DNA from: QQUD01 sp039029915
Lineage (GTDB): Bacteria; Chloroflexota; Anaerolineae; Promineifilales; Promineifilaceae
Assembly: GCA_039029915.1 (NCBI GenBank)
Contig: JBCCFD010000167.1
Span: 1-14,880 of the forward strand
Direction: 5' to 3'
DNA: 14,880 bases
The position numbers and the translations under genes are program-made. Below, in pieces: positions 8,560 through 14,880 of this stretch (its first letter is position 1; each line of letters begins with the position of its first letter). The notes below the pieces were generated by a model that was not told the origin of the DNA, searched no databases, and was given only the letters and a program-made list of their open reading frames with translations.

Positions 8560-8597
8560 CTCAAGGTATACTAGGGTATACCTTAGTATACCTTGAG
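8560..8597. repeat. 38-bp near-perfect palindrome with three GTATAC boxes at 10-bp spacing
   Basis: GTATAC occurs at 8566-8571, 8576-8581 and 8586-8591. The whole block is symmetric about the central box with 18 of 19 base pairs matching; outer arms are CTCAAGG and CCTTGAG. It lies 16 bp after the parB-like stop. It could also form a cruciform or an RNA hairpin, but no T-run follows, so a terminator is less likely. Probable binding array for ribbon-helix-helix dimers on one face of the helix. Confidence 0.8.
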
Positions 8598-8834
8598 AAA
8601 ATCTCTTTCCCCTTTTCTGTAACCAACTTGCTTTCACAATAAATCGAACGAGCCTAGGTTCGGCTTTAGAAGGGCAGATCCCGAATTTGTTTGCCGCATT
8701 TTTGAAAAATTTTAATTGAGGTATCAAATTAGCTTCTACGCTTTTTGATGTAATGGTTGACGTCGAAGCCATGCTATACGGCCGTATTCGTTGCGGGTTA
8801 TTTGATTTAAGCTGGCGCTCTTAATAGCTTCTAT

Positions 8835-8890
8835 CAATGTATACCTTGGCTGTAGATCGTAAGTTGCTTATATTTTCAATGTATACGTTG
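8835..8890. repeat. Pair of extended GTATAC boxes
   Basis: CAATGTATACCTTG (8835-8848) and CAATGTATACGTTG (8877-8890) match the perfect operator palindrome at 7326-7339 in all but one or two bases. Their starts are 42 bp apart, close to four helical turns. Confidence 0.7.
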
Positions 8891-9225
8891 AAATACACTG
8901 TGATATGTTACCCGTTTTCACTCTCAAACTTTACCTAGAAACTGGCGGAGGTCCATTTCGGGGAAATTTGACTTGAATAAGTCTTAAATTGAGATTTTGC
9001 GTGTTTGGCGATTGAATTACGTTTTGTTTTTCAAAAACTGCTTGCTTTTTTACATGAAAGAGCGAAATTTTGGCGTCTAACAAACTTTTATCGCAATCAT
9101 GTCTAAATAGACATATTGAATTTTTATGGCGATCTAAGCAAAAATTTTGATTTTTAAAAAATTTAGCAAATCTTGATCTTTGCTGCAACTTAGAAGCGCA
9201 ACCGCCTGATCTGTGATTGAGCAGG

Positions 9226-9287
9226 GTATACAATAGTATACGCTAGTATACATTTAATTTTGCGCGACGTGTTATAACGTATACGTT
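9226..9287. repeat. Second triple GTATAC array plus a single perfect palindrome
   Basis: GTATAC at 9226-9231, 9236-9241 and 9246-9251 repeats the exact 10-bp spacing, here without symmetric flanks. A fourth box lies in AACGTATACGTT (9276-9287), a perfect 12-bp palindrome, 33 bp (about three turns) after the last array box. Confidence 0.75.
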
Positions 9288-9525
9288 GTTTGTTCTGCGA
9301 TTTGTTTCGAACTACATCTTGTTAAACACAAGGCAATCCTTTATTTCAACAGTTATTCACGGTGAATGAGCCGAGACGATTAAATTGGTTTTATGCCAAA
9401 TTTTTAATCCCCTAAAAATTAAAATGATCAATACCCCATATAGTCATAACGGCCGTTTCCTGTATGCTAAATTTGTATTTCACCTCCCCCACCCTATCTT
9501 TAGAGCGCTTGATATTAACTCATGA

Positions 9526-9565
9526 GCCTTACGTATATCAATGTATACATTAATATACGTAAGGC
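9526..9565. repeat. 40-bp near-perfect palindrome centred on a GTATAC box
   Basis: Arms GCCTTACGTATAT and ATATACGTAAGGC flank a central ATGTATACAT; 19 of 20 base pairs match. The outer elements GTATAT (9533-9538) and ATATAC (9553-9558) are degenerate boxes at the same 10-bp spacing from the central GTATAC (9543-9548). GGTTTTT follows at 9566, so an RNA hairpin on the plus strand would resemble a terminator. However, no plus-strand gene ends nearby. A symmetric protein-binding array is preferred. CCCCCACCC (9486-9494) and GGGTGGGGG (9581-9589) bracket it as an outer inverted repeat. Confidence 0.75.
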
Positions 9566-9634
9566 GGTTTTTGCAAAATGGGGTGGGGGGGTAAAGGCTG
9601 TTCTAAGATTTATAGGTACTAACATTTATGCTTT

Positions 9635-10321
9635 TTAGCACTGTATAAATTTCGGCTTATTCAGTAGCCCATTCGAGCGCAGACCCTCATAGGGTAAAAA
9701 CAGATGTACTTTTGAAGTGTATCTTTGAATAGTAAAGGCGGGAATATAGACCGTTTCTCCAAACGGCTGAACGATTTCTAAAAATAGATGGTATTGTTTC
9801 CAATGTCGGTTTAATTCTTCCGGTCGATAGTGAATGGCACGAATGATGCCAATAAATTCTTTCTTGCTATCCATGACGTGGTCGCCAATCATGATGCTAT
9901 CTTCGAATAATGGTGGCTCAATGGCTAACGCCATCATTAATGACTCTACCGATTGGATTAGACAAATGTCATCAGTTTTGTGGAACTCAAAACGAAAAAA
10001 GTCAGTCAAGACACCTTGTTGATGTGAAAAATAACGAATAAAAGCAACTTCTGACCATGGGATAAAGGATTGAAAGCGGAAAATAACGTCACGTAAATAA
10101 ATCCCATCTTTTTGGAGCTTAAACTGTATGGATGGGCCATTCTTGCCGCTTGTTAATCCAAAACTGGCAAATTGAGCGTTATGCCAATCTCCTTTTAAGG
10201 GACTTTTTTTCTTGGGAAAATGACGAAGCATCGTTAACCAGCCTGAACGAGCCACAATAATCGATGTGCGAACAAAGAACGGTATGGCGATAATTAAGAG
10301 GACTTCAACTGGTATAGGCAT
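9635..10321 (-). CDS. Uncharacterised single-pass membrane protein with a possible PRC-barrel/DUF2171-like C-terminus
   Basis: The protein has 228 aa. Residues about 5-25 (VEVLLIIAIPFFVRTSIIVA) form one membrane segment, followed by basic residues (RHFPKKK at 33-39), predicting an inner-membrane anchor with a cytoplasmic C-terminal part. Residues 60-125 are beta-rich (IQFKLQKDGIYLRDVIFRF, IPWSEVAFIRYF), vaguely like a bacterial PH-type domain. Residues 145-212 contain IGDHVMDSKKEFIGIIRAI, then YLFLEI-type strands and GETVYIPAFTIQRYTSKVHLFLP. This order resembles DUF2171/PRC-barrel-like small beta domains, by pattern only. The ATG at 10321 has only a weak GAG before it, so the start is not firm. 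It converges on the partition region and is divergent from the molybdenum enzyme gene; neither neighbour suggests a role. Function unknown. Confidence 0.72.
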   Translation of the reverse strand: MPIPVEVLLIIAIPFFVRTSIIVARSGWLTMLRHFPKKKSPLKGDWHNAQFASFGLTSGKNGPSIQFKLQKDGIYLRDVIFRFQSFIPWSEVAFIRYFSHQQGVLTDFFRFEFHKTDDICLIQSVESLMMALAIEPPLFEDSIMIGDHVMDSKKEFIGIIRAIHYRPEELNRHWKQYHLFLEIVQPFGETVYIPAFTIQRYTSKVHLFLPYEGLRSNGLLNKPKFIQC

Positions 10322-10911
10322 CTCGGTGTGACGAACTCATTTAATATTTCAGTAAAAACTGTTCATTACCTCAATTTATAGTAACAAATAAAGGGTGTTT
10401 ATTTCAAAATGAATTTCTTATGCAACGAAGTATTATGTGAAAATCAGAAAGCATCTTGAAAAGGTTTGCTGAATTATTGGTTTTCACCGAGTCAATCTCA
10501 CATTTCCAACCCGTTTTATTGCAAGATATACTGTGAAATTCACCGAACATGCAAGATAAATATCTAATACTCAGGTATAATTTCAATACGTGTGGTTTTT
10601 GCTTTGAAATATGTAAATGACAAATAAGGTTATGAAAATGTGGTCAATATTTGTGGTTTACTCAGTAAATGACAGGATTTTGGAGCCAAAAGAATCTACA
10701 TTTATCTATCGACCACAAAACCATTTCCACACTGTCTACTCGTAACCTAACGATTTGGGTGAGCGAAAAACCTCGTTAGTACATGACATAGCGTGGCGCA
10801 CTTGCTCTGGCTAGCGCTCCTCAGCAGAGCTAACCGCTAAGCCAAGAATAAGGCAATAGTCGACGCTACATCAATCAGATAATCGATCAATCTAAACAGC
10901 TGGAGTTGTGA
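10322..10911. other. Long non-coding region between two divergent genes
   Basis: There are 590 bp without a convincing gene. TGTGGT occurs at 10591-10596, 10639-10644 and 10652-10657, and inverted as ACCACA at 10712-10717. GTAAATGACA is directly repeated at 10613-10622 and 10665-10674, and GCAAGATA at 10521-10528 and 10551-10558. GCTCTG (10804-10809) and CAGAGC (10825-10830), together with GGCTAGCG/CGCTAAGCC, could form a leader hairpin about 70 bp before the downstream start codon. These are candidate regulatory elements only. Confidence 0.4.
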
Positions 10912-13197
10912 ATGAATCATTCAAATGGCAGTTCAAATAAAGAGTTTCAATATATCGGAAAACCACGGCCGATTATTGATGGTTTAGAGAAAGTAACAGG
11001 GTATGCCAAATACACGGCCGATTTTTCCCTGCCTAACATGCTTTATATGCGTCCTATCTTAGCGCAGATGGCCAATGCCAAGATAGGTGACATTGAGAAG
11101 GAAGACGCCTTAGCGGTGCCGGGCGTTGTGGCTGTTTTAACCGCCGAAGATTTACCGACCAAAGATAAACTCATTAACTCACGCAACAACGCCGTGCTTG
11201 CCAAAGAGCGAACGCTCTGGGTGGGCCAGCCCGTGGCGGTTGTTGTGGCTGAGTCAGAAATGGCCGCTTCCGATGCGGCTGAACTTCTGTTTGTTGATTA
11301 TGAACCAGAGGATGATGTGGTAACGGCCGTTATGGACGCCATCCAACCAGATGCCCCTAAAGTGTGGCCCACCGGTTTTCCCACCGCTGAGGAAGATATG
11401 TCCTCCCTGCACGGCAATACCGAGCTAGGTGAAGCGGCTGACGATGAAGATGCCATGAATAACCTACAGTCGAAGAATCACTTTGAACGAGGGGATGTCG
11501 GTGTGGGCTTTGCTGATTCTGATGTGGTGGTCGAAAAACGATATCGCATTAGTGGTATCCATCAAGGGTATCTAGAGCCTCACGCGGTCATTGTTGATCC
11601 TGATCCAATGGGGCGAGGCTTAACTATTTACACCGCGACGCAAGGGATGTATGGCGTGCGGAACGATGTGGCGAACCAGTTAGATTTGCCTCAGCATGCT
11701 GTTGTTGTAAAACCGATGGTGTTTGGTGGCGGGTTTGGTGCGAAGTACGGTATTTATGAACCGCTTGTTTCGGCCGTGGCCTTAACGGTAAACCAGCCAG
11801 TTAAGCTATCCTTATCTCGCTCCGAAGATTTTCTCTCTTCTACCCCTGCCCCTGAAATCGTCATTGATATTAAAACGGGTGCCAAATCAGACGGTTTTTT
11901 GACCTCAATCGAAGCGAGTGTCTATACAAACAACGCCGTCTTCTCGTTTAATCACGGGGGCATTGTGGCTAACCTGATTGCAGGGACTTATAAATGGGAC
12001 CATGTGAAGATCGACACGTACGAAGTAAACACCTTTACCAACCCGGTAGGAGCTTACCGAGCACCAGGGGCACCGCAGGCCGCTTTTGCGGTTGAAGGTA
12101 ATATGGACGAGATGGCTGCTCAGCTCAATCTTGATTTGCTCGAGTTTCGCTATCAAAATGCAGTTGAGGATGAAGGGTATACGGGGACCGGCAATCAATG
12201 GGCCACAACGGTTGGCTTAAAGCAGGTGCTTGATCAAGCGCGGATTCATCCGATGTGGAAAGATCGCCAGCCTGGTGAAGGGGTTGGCATGGCGGTGGGC
12301 GGCTGGCCAAACTTTATGGGCAATGCGGATGTGACTTGTCGTGTTGATACAGACGGCCGTGTTCGCATTGAGACGGGCATTGTCGATATTTCTGGAACGA
12401 AGAGTGCGCTTGTCTTGATTGCGGCGGAATCGCTAGGCGTTGACCCTGACAATATCGAACTAGCTCAAGGGGATACTACCGGTGCTTACGGTCCCGGCAG
12501 TGGTGGCAGTCAGGTGACCTACACAATGTCGGGTGCTATTGATGAGGCTGCCGCTGATGCGAAACGCCAGCTTCTAGAGATCGCCGCCAATGAGTTTGAA
12601 GCGGCTTACGAAGATTTAGAAATTGTTAATGGTGAAGCCCGGGTCGTAGGGGTGCCTGATAAAACAATCAAAATTGGCGAACTGGCCGGTAAAGGGCGCA
12701 GCGCTCGGGGCGTTATGCCTATTATTGGCAAAGGGCAAGCTAGCCCCGAAAAAGCGGGCCCCGGGTTTGTGGTTCACATGATCAAGATTGATGTGGATAA
12801 AGAAACGGCCGAAATTAAGCCAATCAAATATGTAGCAATCCAAGACGTTGGCTTAGCCATCAATCCCATGCTCGTTGAGGGCCAAATGCAGGGAGGGGCT
12901 ATTCAAGGATTAGGAATTGGGCTATATGAACAGTTTGTTTTTAGTGATGAAGGTCAACTGCTGACCGGTACTTTTATGGATTACTGCCTGCCTAGAATTG
13001 ACAATAGCCCAGAAGTTGAAGCCGTTATTGTGGAAAACCCCAATCCGATGGGACTACACGGTGTTCGCGGAATGGCTGAGCCGCCATTAACGGCTGGCCC
13101 GGCCGCCTTAGCAAGCGCCATTCGGGATGCCACGGGGATAGGCGTTACGGAAACGCCCGTTAGTGCTGAACGACTGTGGCGAGCTATGAATGGGTAG
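10912..13197 (+). CDS. Xanthine dehydrogenase/aldehyde oxidase-family molybdopterin-binding (large) subunit
   Basis: The protein has 761 aa, the usual size of a stand-alone molybdenum subunit. GGAG (10902-10905) lies 6 nt before the ATG. Residues about 17-135 match the N-terminal hammerhead domain (KVTGYAKYTADF; VGQPVAVVVAES). Cofactor-binding motifs follow: HQGYLEP at 217-223, GGGFGAK at 272-278, GAYRAPGAPQ from 380 with R383, a GSGGSQ loop in the second half, and GMAEPPLTAG with E723 in the position of the catalytic glutamate. The loop AYRAPGAPQ differs from AYRCSFR of form I carbon monoxide dehydrogenase, so a purine, aldehyde or N-heterocycle hydroxylase is more likely; the substrate cannot be named. 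No Tat signal is seen, so the enzyme is probably cytoplasmic. The FAD (CoxM-like) and 2Fe-2S (CoxS-like) subunits such enzymes need are not in the window. GC content appears higher than in the partition locus. Confidence 0.95.
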   Translation: MNHSNGSSNKEFQYIGKPRPIIDGLEKVTGYAKYTADFSLPNMLYMRPILAQMANAKIGDIEKEDALAVPGVVAVLTAEDLPTKDKLINSRNNAVLAKERTLWVGQPVAVVVAESEMAASDAAELLFVDYEPEDDVVTAVMDAIQPDAPKVWPTGFPTAEEDMSSLHGNTELGEAADDEDAMNNLQSKNHFERGDVGVGFADSDVVVEKRYRISGIHQGYLEPHAVIVDPDPMGRGLTIYTATQGMYGVRNDVANQLDLPQHAVVVKPMVFGGGFGAKYGIYEPLVSAVALTVNQPVKLSLSRSEDFLSSTPAPEIVIDIKTGAKSDGFLTSIEASVYTNNAVFSFNHGGIVANLIAGTYKWDHVKIDTYEVNTFTNPVGAYRAPGAPQAAFAVEGNMDEMAAQLNLDLLEFRYQNAVEDEGYTGTGNQWATTVGLKQVLDQARIHPMWKDRQPGEGVGMAVGGWPNFMGNADVTCRVDTDGRVRIETGIVDISGTKSALVLIAAESLGVDPDNIELAQGDTTGAYGPGSGGSQVTYTMSGAIDEAAADAKRQLLEIAANEFEAAYEDLEIVNGEARVVGVPDKTIKIGELAGKGRSARGVMPIIGKGQASPEKAGPGFVVHMIKIDVDKETAEIKPIKYVAIQDVGLAINPMLVEGQMQGGAIQGLGIGLYEQFVFSDEGQLLTGTFMDYCLPRIDNSPEVEAVIVENPNPMGLHGVRGMAEPPLTAGPAALASAIRDATGIGVTETPVSAERLWRAMNG

Positions 13198-13327
13198 AAA
13201 CTAAATATTGAGAGATTCAGTGCTTTGTTGCCAAATTTTTGAAATACTTCTTCTCTGGAAGAGTTCAAAATTTCTTACATAACGAAGTATTTAGGGGATA
13301 ACACTTTAATCTCCTAATCTCTCAATT
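13198..13327. terminator. Convergent intergenic region with nested inverted repeats
   Basis: Two genes converge here. ATTGAGAGATT (13207-13217) pairs with AATCTCTCAAT (13316-13326), the right arm lying in the last codons of the minus-strand gene. Nested inside, AAATACTTC (13242-13250) pairs with GAAGTATTT (13284-13292). TTAGGGGAT (13291-13299) pairs with ATCTCCTAA (13309-13317) with one mismatch. The structure may help end transcription from both sides, but no canonical GC-rich stem plus T-run is present. No target-site duplication was seen that would make it a small transposable element. Confidence 0.4.
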
Positions 13328-14880
13328 CCCAATTGGGCAATCAATATTTCAACTGGCTTTAATGACGATACGACAAGATCAGGCTGCGGCAGTTGGGGTA
13401 GGGGGGGCAGCTTTTTTTGACTCAGCTGCTCAATGTGTTGACGATAAAGCGCGTTGGGCACTTTTTGATAAGCAACTTCGTATAGCTGAACGGCCCTGTT
13501 TTTACTCTCAATTTGATTGCGATCTAAATTAAATATTTCAAGATAAATAGCGGCCTGATCTTCTGGTTCAGACCATTTTTCAGTTAGCTGATGGAGTGCC
13601 GAAACGGCCGTTTCCAAAGCTACCTCTCCCATTTTGACCTGCGCCACAATTAAGCGTAGCTCGCCCTGCAGCAAAATATCCTGAATAGACGCCTCTTTGG
13701 CGATGCGCAGCGCGTTAGTTGTCGCCTGCTTTGCTTGGCCCCATTTATCTTGTTTGGCATAAATATCCCCCAAAAGATTCTCACAGTGGCAGAGAAAATA
13801 GGTGAATTCTAACGCTGTTGACTTTTCAATAACATAGTGACAAATCGCTTCCGCCAGCCCGTACTCTCCTAGCCCATTTTTGACATAGGCAATGTTGTAC
13901 ACAAAATTGGTGCTGTTAGGAATATCCCCAATTTCAATTGTGAGCTGTAGCGCCTGCTGATAGCAAAACATCGCATAATCAGAGTTGCCCAAGAATTGAT
14001 AGACCGATCCAGCATTGCCAATACTGAGACCAAGGGATTCTTTGTATCCAATTTCTTTGGCGGCCGTTAAAGCCCGATGAAGGTAATTGAGTGCGTTTGT
14101 ATATTCCCCCTGCATCCAAAATGCACCTGCTAAATCGTTGCTAGCTAAAATGACACCCGGCAGGTAATCAAACGCTTCTGCAGTGCTGAGCGAAGTCTGT
14201 AAATGATGCAGCGCCTCTTTAATTTGCCCCTGTTCCAGATAGGAAAGCCCTAAATTTTCATGGGCCACGCTAAGGCCCACCACATTGTTTTGGGCTGAAG
14301 CCATCTCAAGGAAGCGCTGGGTATACTCTCGGCTTTCCACATACGCGCCCTGTTGCAGGGCGGCAAAGCCCAATTGCTCCAGCACTTGGCTACTGCCTTC
14401 GGCGTCATTGAGCTTCGCAAACAGCGTTTCTGCTTCTTGTAAATGGGAGAGGATCACGTCATCTGACTGGGTGCGCGAAAGAATAAGCAGCTTGGCGAGC
14501 GATAAACGGCCGTTTCCCAGCAGTTGTTCATTCCCGTTTGCCTTAGCCAAATTAACCGTTTGGTTGAAAGCTGACTCAGCTGCTTCCCAATCGCCTATAT
14601 GCTGTTGAATGGTGCCGATTTCCAGCCAAACATCCCCTTGCTCAGCCTCATCCAGAAGCGGAAGGAGCTTTTTGAAATAATCAAGGGCAGATTCGTTGGC
14701 GTAAGCTCGTTTTGAAACGGTGCCCGCGAGTTGATAATAGCGTCGCTGCTTTTGGGTATCGTTTGTCTGTCCAAAATGGAACGCCAAGAGATGCACATAT
14801 TGCTCTGTTTCAGTTGCGTAGCGACGCTCAATAAACTGCCCGATGGAGCGGTGGAGCGACTGCCGACTGGTGTAGGCCAT
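13306..14880 (-). CDS. C-terminal part of a large TPR-rich signalling protein, 5' end off the right edge
   Basis: The frame is open from the right edge to TAA at 13306-13308, giving 525 codons. The ATG at the very edge is probably internal. The first visible residues (SRQSLHRSIGQFIERRYATETEQYVHLLAFHFGQTND, then YYQLAGTVSKRAYANESALDYFKKLLPLL) match the region just after the ATPase in large cyclase/AAA-TPR and STAND-type regulators, where the pattern LHR...lAhHf...AYANxEALxYF is common. Roughly residues 80-450 are TPR repeats of about 40 aa (for example NLGLSYLEQGQIKEALHHLQTSL and IGNAGSVYQFLGNSDYAMFCYQQAL). The last 40 residues, starting with a KKLPPLPQLPQPD stretch, are proline-rich and then non-TPR. 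The missing N-terminus probably holds an ATPase and an effector (DNA-binding or nucleotide cyclase) domain; this is inference. It converges on the molybdenum enzyme gene. Two copies of the CGGCCG palindrome lie inside it. Confidence 0.85.
   Translation of the reverse strand: MAYTSRQSLHRSIGQFIERRYATETEQYVHLLAFHFGQTNDTQKQRRYYQLAGTVSKRAYANESALDYFKKLLPLLDEAEQGDVWLEIGTIQQHIGDWEAAESAFNQTVNLAKANGNEQLLGNGRLSLAKLLILSRTQSDDVILSHLQEAETLFAKLNDAEGSSQVLEQLGFAALQQGAYVESREYTQRFLEMASAQNNVVGLSVAHENLGLSYLEQGQIKEALHHLQTSLSTAEAFDYLPGVILASNDLAGAFWMQGEYTNALNYLHRALTAAKEIGYKESLGLSIGNAGSVYQFLGNSDYAMFCYQQALQLTIEIGDIPNSTNFVYNIAYVKNGLGEYGLAEAICHYVIEKSTALEFTYFLCHCENLLGDIYAKQDKWGQAKQATTNALRIAKEASIQDILLQGELRLIVAQVKMGEVALETAVSALHQLTEKWSEPEDQAAIYLEIFNLDRNQIESKNRAVQLYEVAYQKVPNALYRQHIEQLSQKKLPPLPQLPQPDLVVSSLKPVEILIAQLGIERLGD

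Larger units (their letters stand above)
8544..9634. other. Gene-free centromere-like (parS) region
   Basis: This is about 1.1 kb of AT-rich DNA without a convincing gene, between parB-like and a convergent membrane-protein gene. It carries 10 of the window's 14 exact GTATAC boxes: starts at 8566, 8576, 8586, 8839, 8881, 9226, 9236, 9246, 9279 and 9543. Single boxes share flanks that extend them to CAANGTATACNTTG. An especially AT-rich tract lies near 9130-9180. A 13-bp inverted repeat, ATTCAC-G-GTGAAT, is at 9355-9367. No replication initiator gene, DnaA-box cluster or typical replication iterons were recognised, though an origin cannot be ruled out. Confidence 0.7.

Noticed and set aside
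8506..8772. Minus-strand open frame of 88 codons after the parB-like gene
   Set aside because: It overlaps the parB-like 3' end and the 38-bp palindrome, shows no domain pattern and has no ribosome site I could see; it is probably chance.
8931..9233. Minus-strand open frame of 100 codons in the gene-free tract
   Set aside because: Its start lies inside a GTATAC box, its composition is unlike a folded protein (scattered Cys, Lys and Asn) and it crosses AT-rich DNA; left unannotated, although a small unknown protein cannot be excluded.
9351..9361. DnaA box (TTATTCACG resembles TTATCCACA)
   Set aside because: It is a single imperfect match with no cluster; it is better described as half of the ATTCAC-G-GTGAAT inverted repeat.
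9526..9565. Rho-independent terminator
   Set aside because: A stem followed by GGTTTTT fits in form, but no plus-strand gene ends within 900 bp and the internal GTATAC phasing is better explained as a binding array.
10912..13197. Aerobic CO dehydrogenase large subunit (coxL)
   Set aside because: The form I signature AYRCSFR is replaced by AYRAPGAPQ and no coxM or coxS genes are adjacent, so a named substrate is not supported.
13223..13235. CTTTGTTGCCAAA shared in inverted form with 3197-3209
   Set aside because: A single 13-bp match between two AT-rich intergenic regions is expected by chance in a window of this size.
13207..13326. Miniature transposable element
   Set aside because: There are no flanking target duplications and no second copy in the window, and one arm is coding sequence.

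Overview
The window looks like accessory or inter-operon DNA from a moderately AT-rich bacterium, most likely of the phylum Chloroflexota (Anaerolineae-like). I infer this from the gene repertoire: a very large BTAD/NB-ARC/TPR regulator, secreted FG-GAP beta-propellers, a second large ATPase/TPR-type protein and a lone molybdopterin hydroxylase subunit. The DNA is also peppered with a CGGCCG-centred palindrome. No rRNA, tRNA, CRISPR array or transposase was recognised. The taxonomic call is an inference and was not checked by search.

Layout. (1) 1-3083, minus strand: two tandem genes for secreted or membrane-anchored FG-GAP (integrin-alpha-like) beta-propeller proteins. They are 15 bp apart and probably one operon; the downstream gene runs off the left edge. 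(2) 3084-3345: divergent control region with three GTCAC half-sites. (3) 3346-7167, plus strand: a 1273-aa SARP/AfsR-like regulator with winged helix, BTAD, NB-ARC ATPase and a long TPR tail. (4) 7168-9634: a complete-looking type Ib-like DNA partition locus. It holds a small Walker-type ParA, an overlapping gene for a basic ribbon-helix-helix protein (ParB role), and about 1.1 kb of gene-free DNA. Thirteen exact GTATAC boxes lie between 7295 and 9548, against one elsewhere in the window. Several are spaced exactly 10 bp apart, and two clusters form near-perfect palindromes of 38 and 40 bp. (5) 9635-10321, minus: an uncharacterised single-pass membrane protein. (6) 10322-10911: non-coding. (7) 10912-13197, plus: a xanthine dehydrogenase/aldehyde oxidase-family molybdenum subunit without its FAD and iron-sulfur partners. 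(8) 13306 to the right edge, minus: the C-terminal part of a TPR-rich signalling protein.

The most notable system is the partition locus. ParA, the ribbon-helix-helix protein and the GTATAC arrays together look like a centromere with its own operator: boxes sit in the parA promoter (likely autorepression) and in the downstream gene-free tract (likely parS). No replication initiator gene is visible, so the sequence does not say whether this is a plasmid, a secondary replicon or an integrated remnant. The second global signal is a CGGCCG-centred palindrome, best form GGAAACGGCCGTTTCC, found in genes and between them and read in different frames. That points to a DNA-level function.
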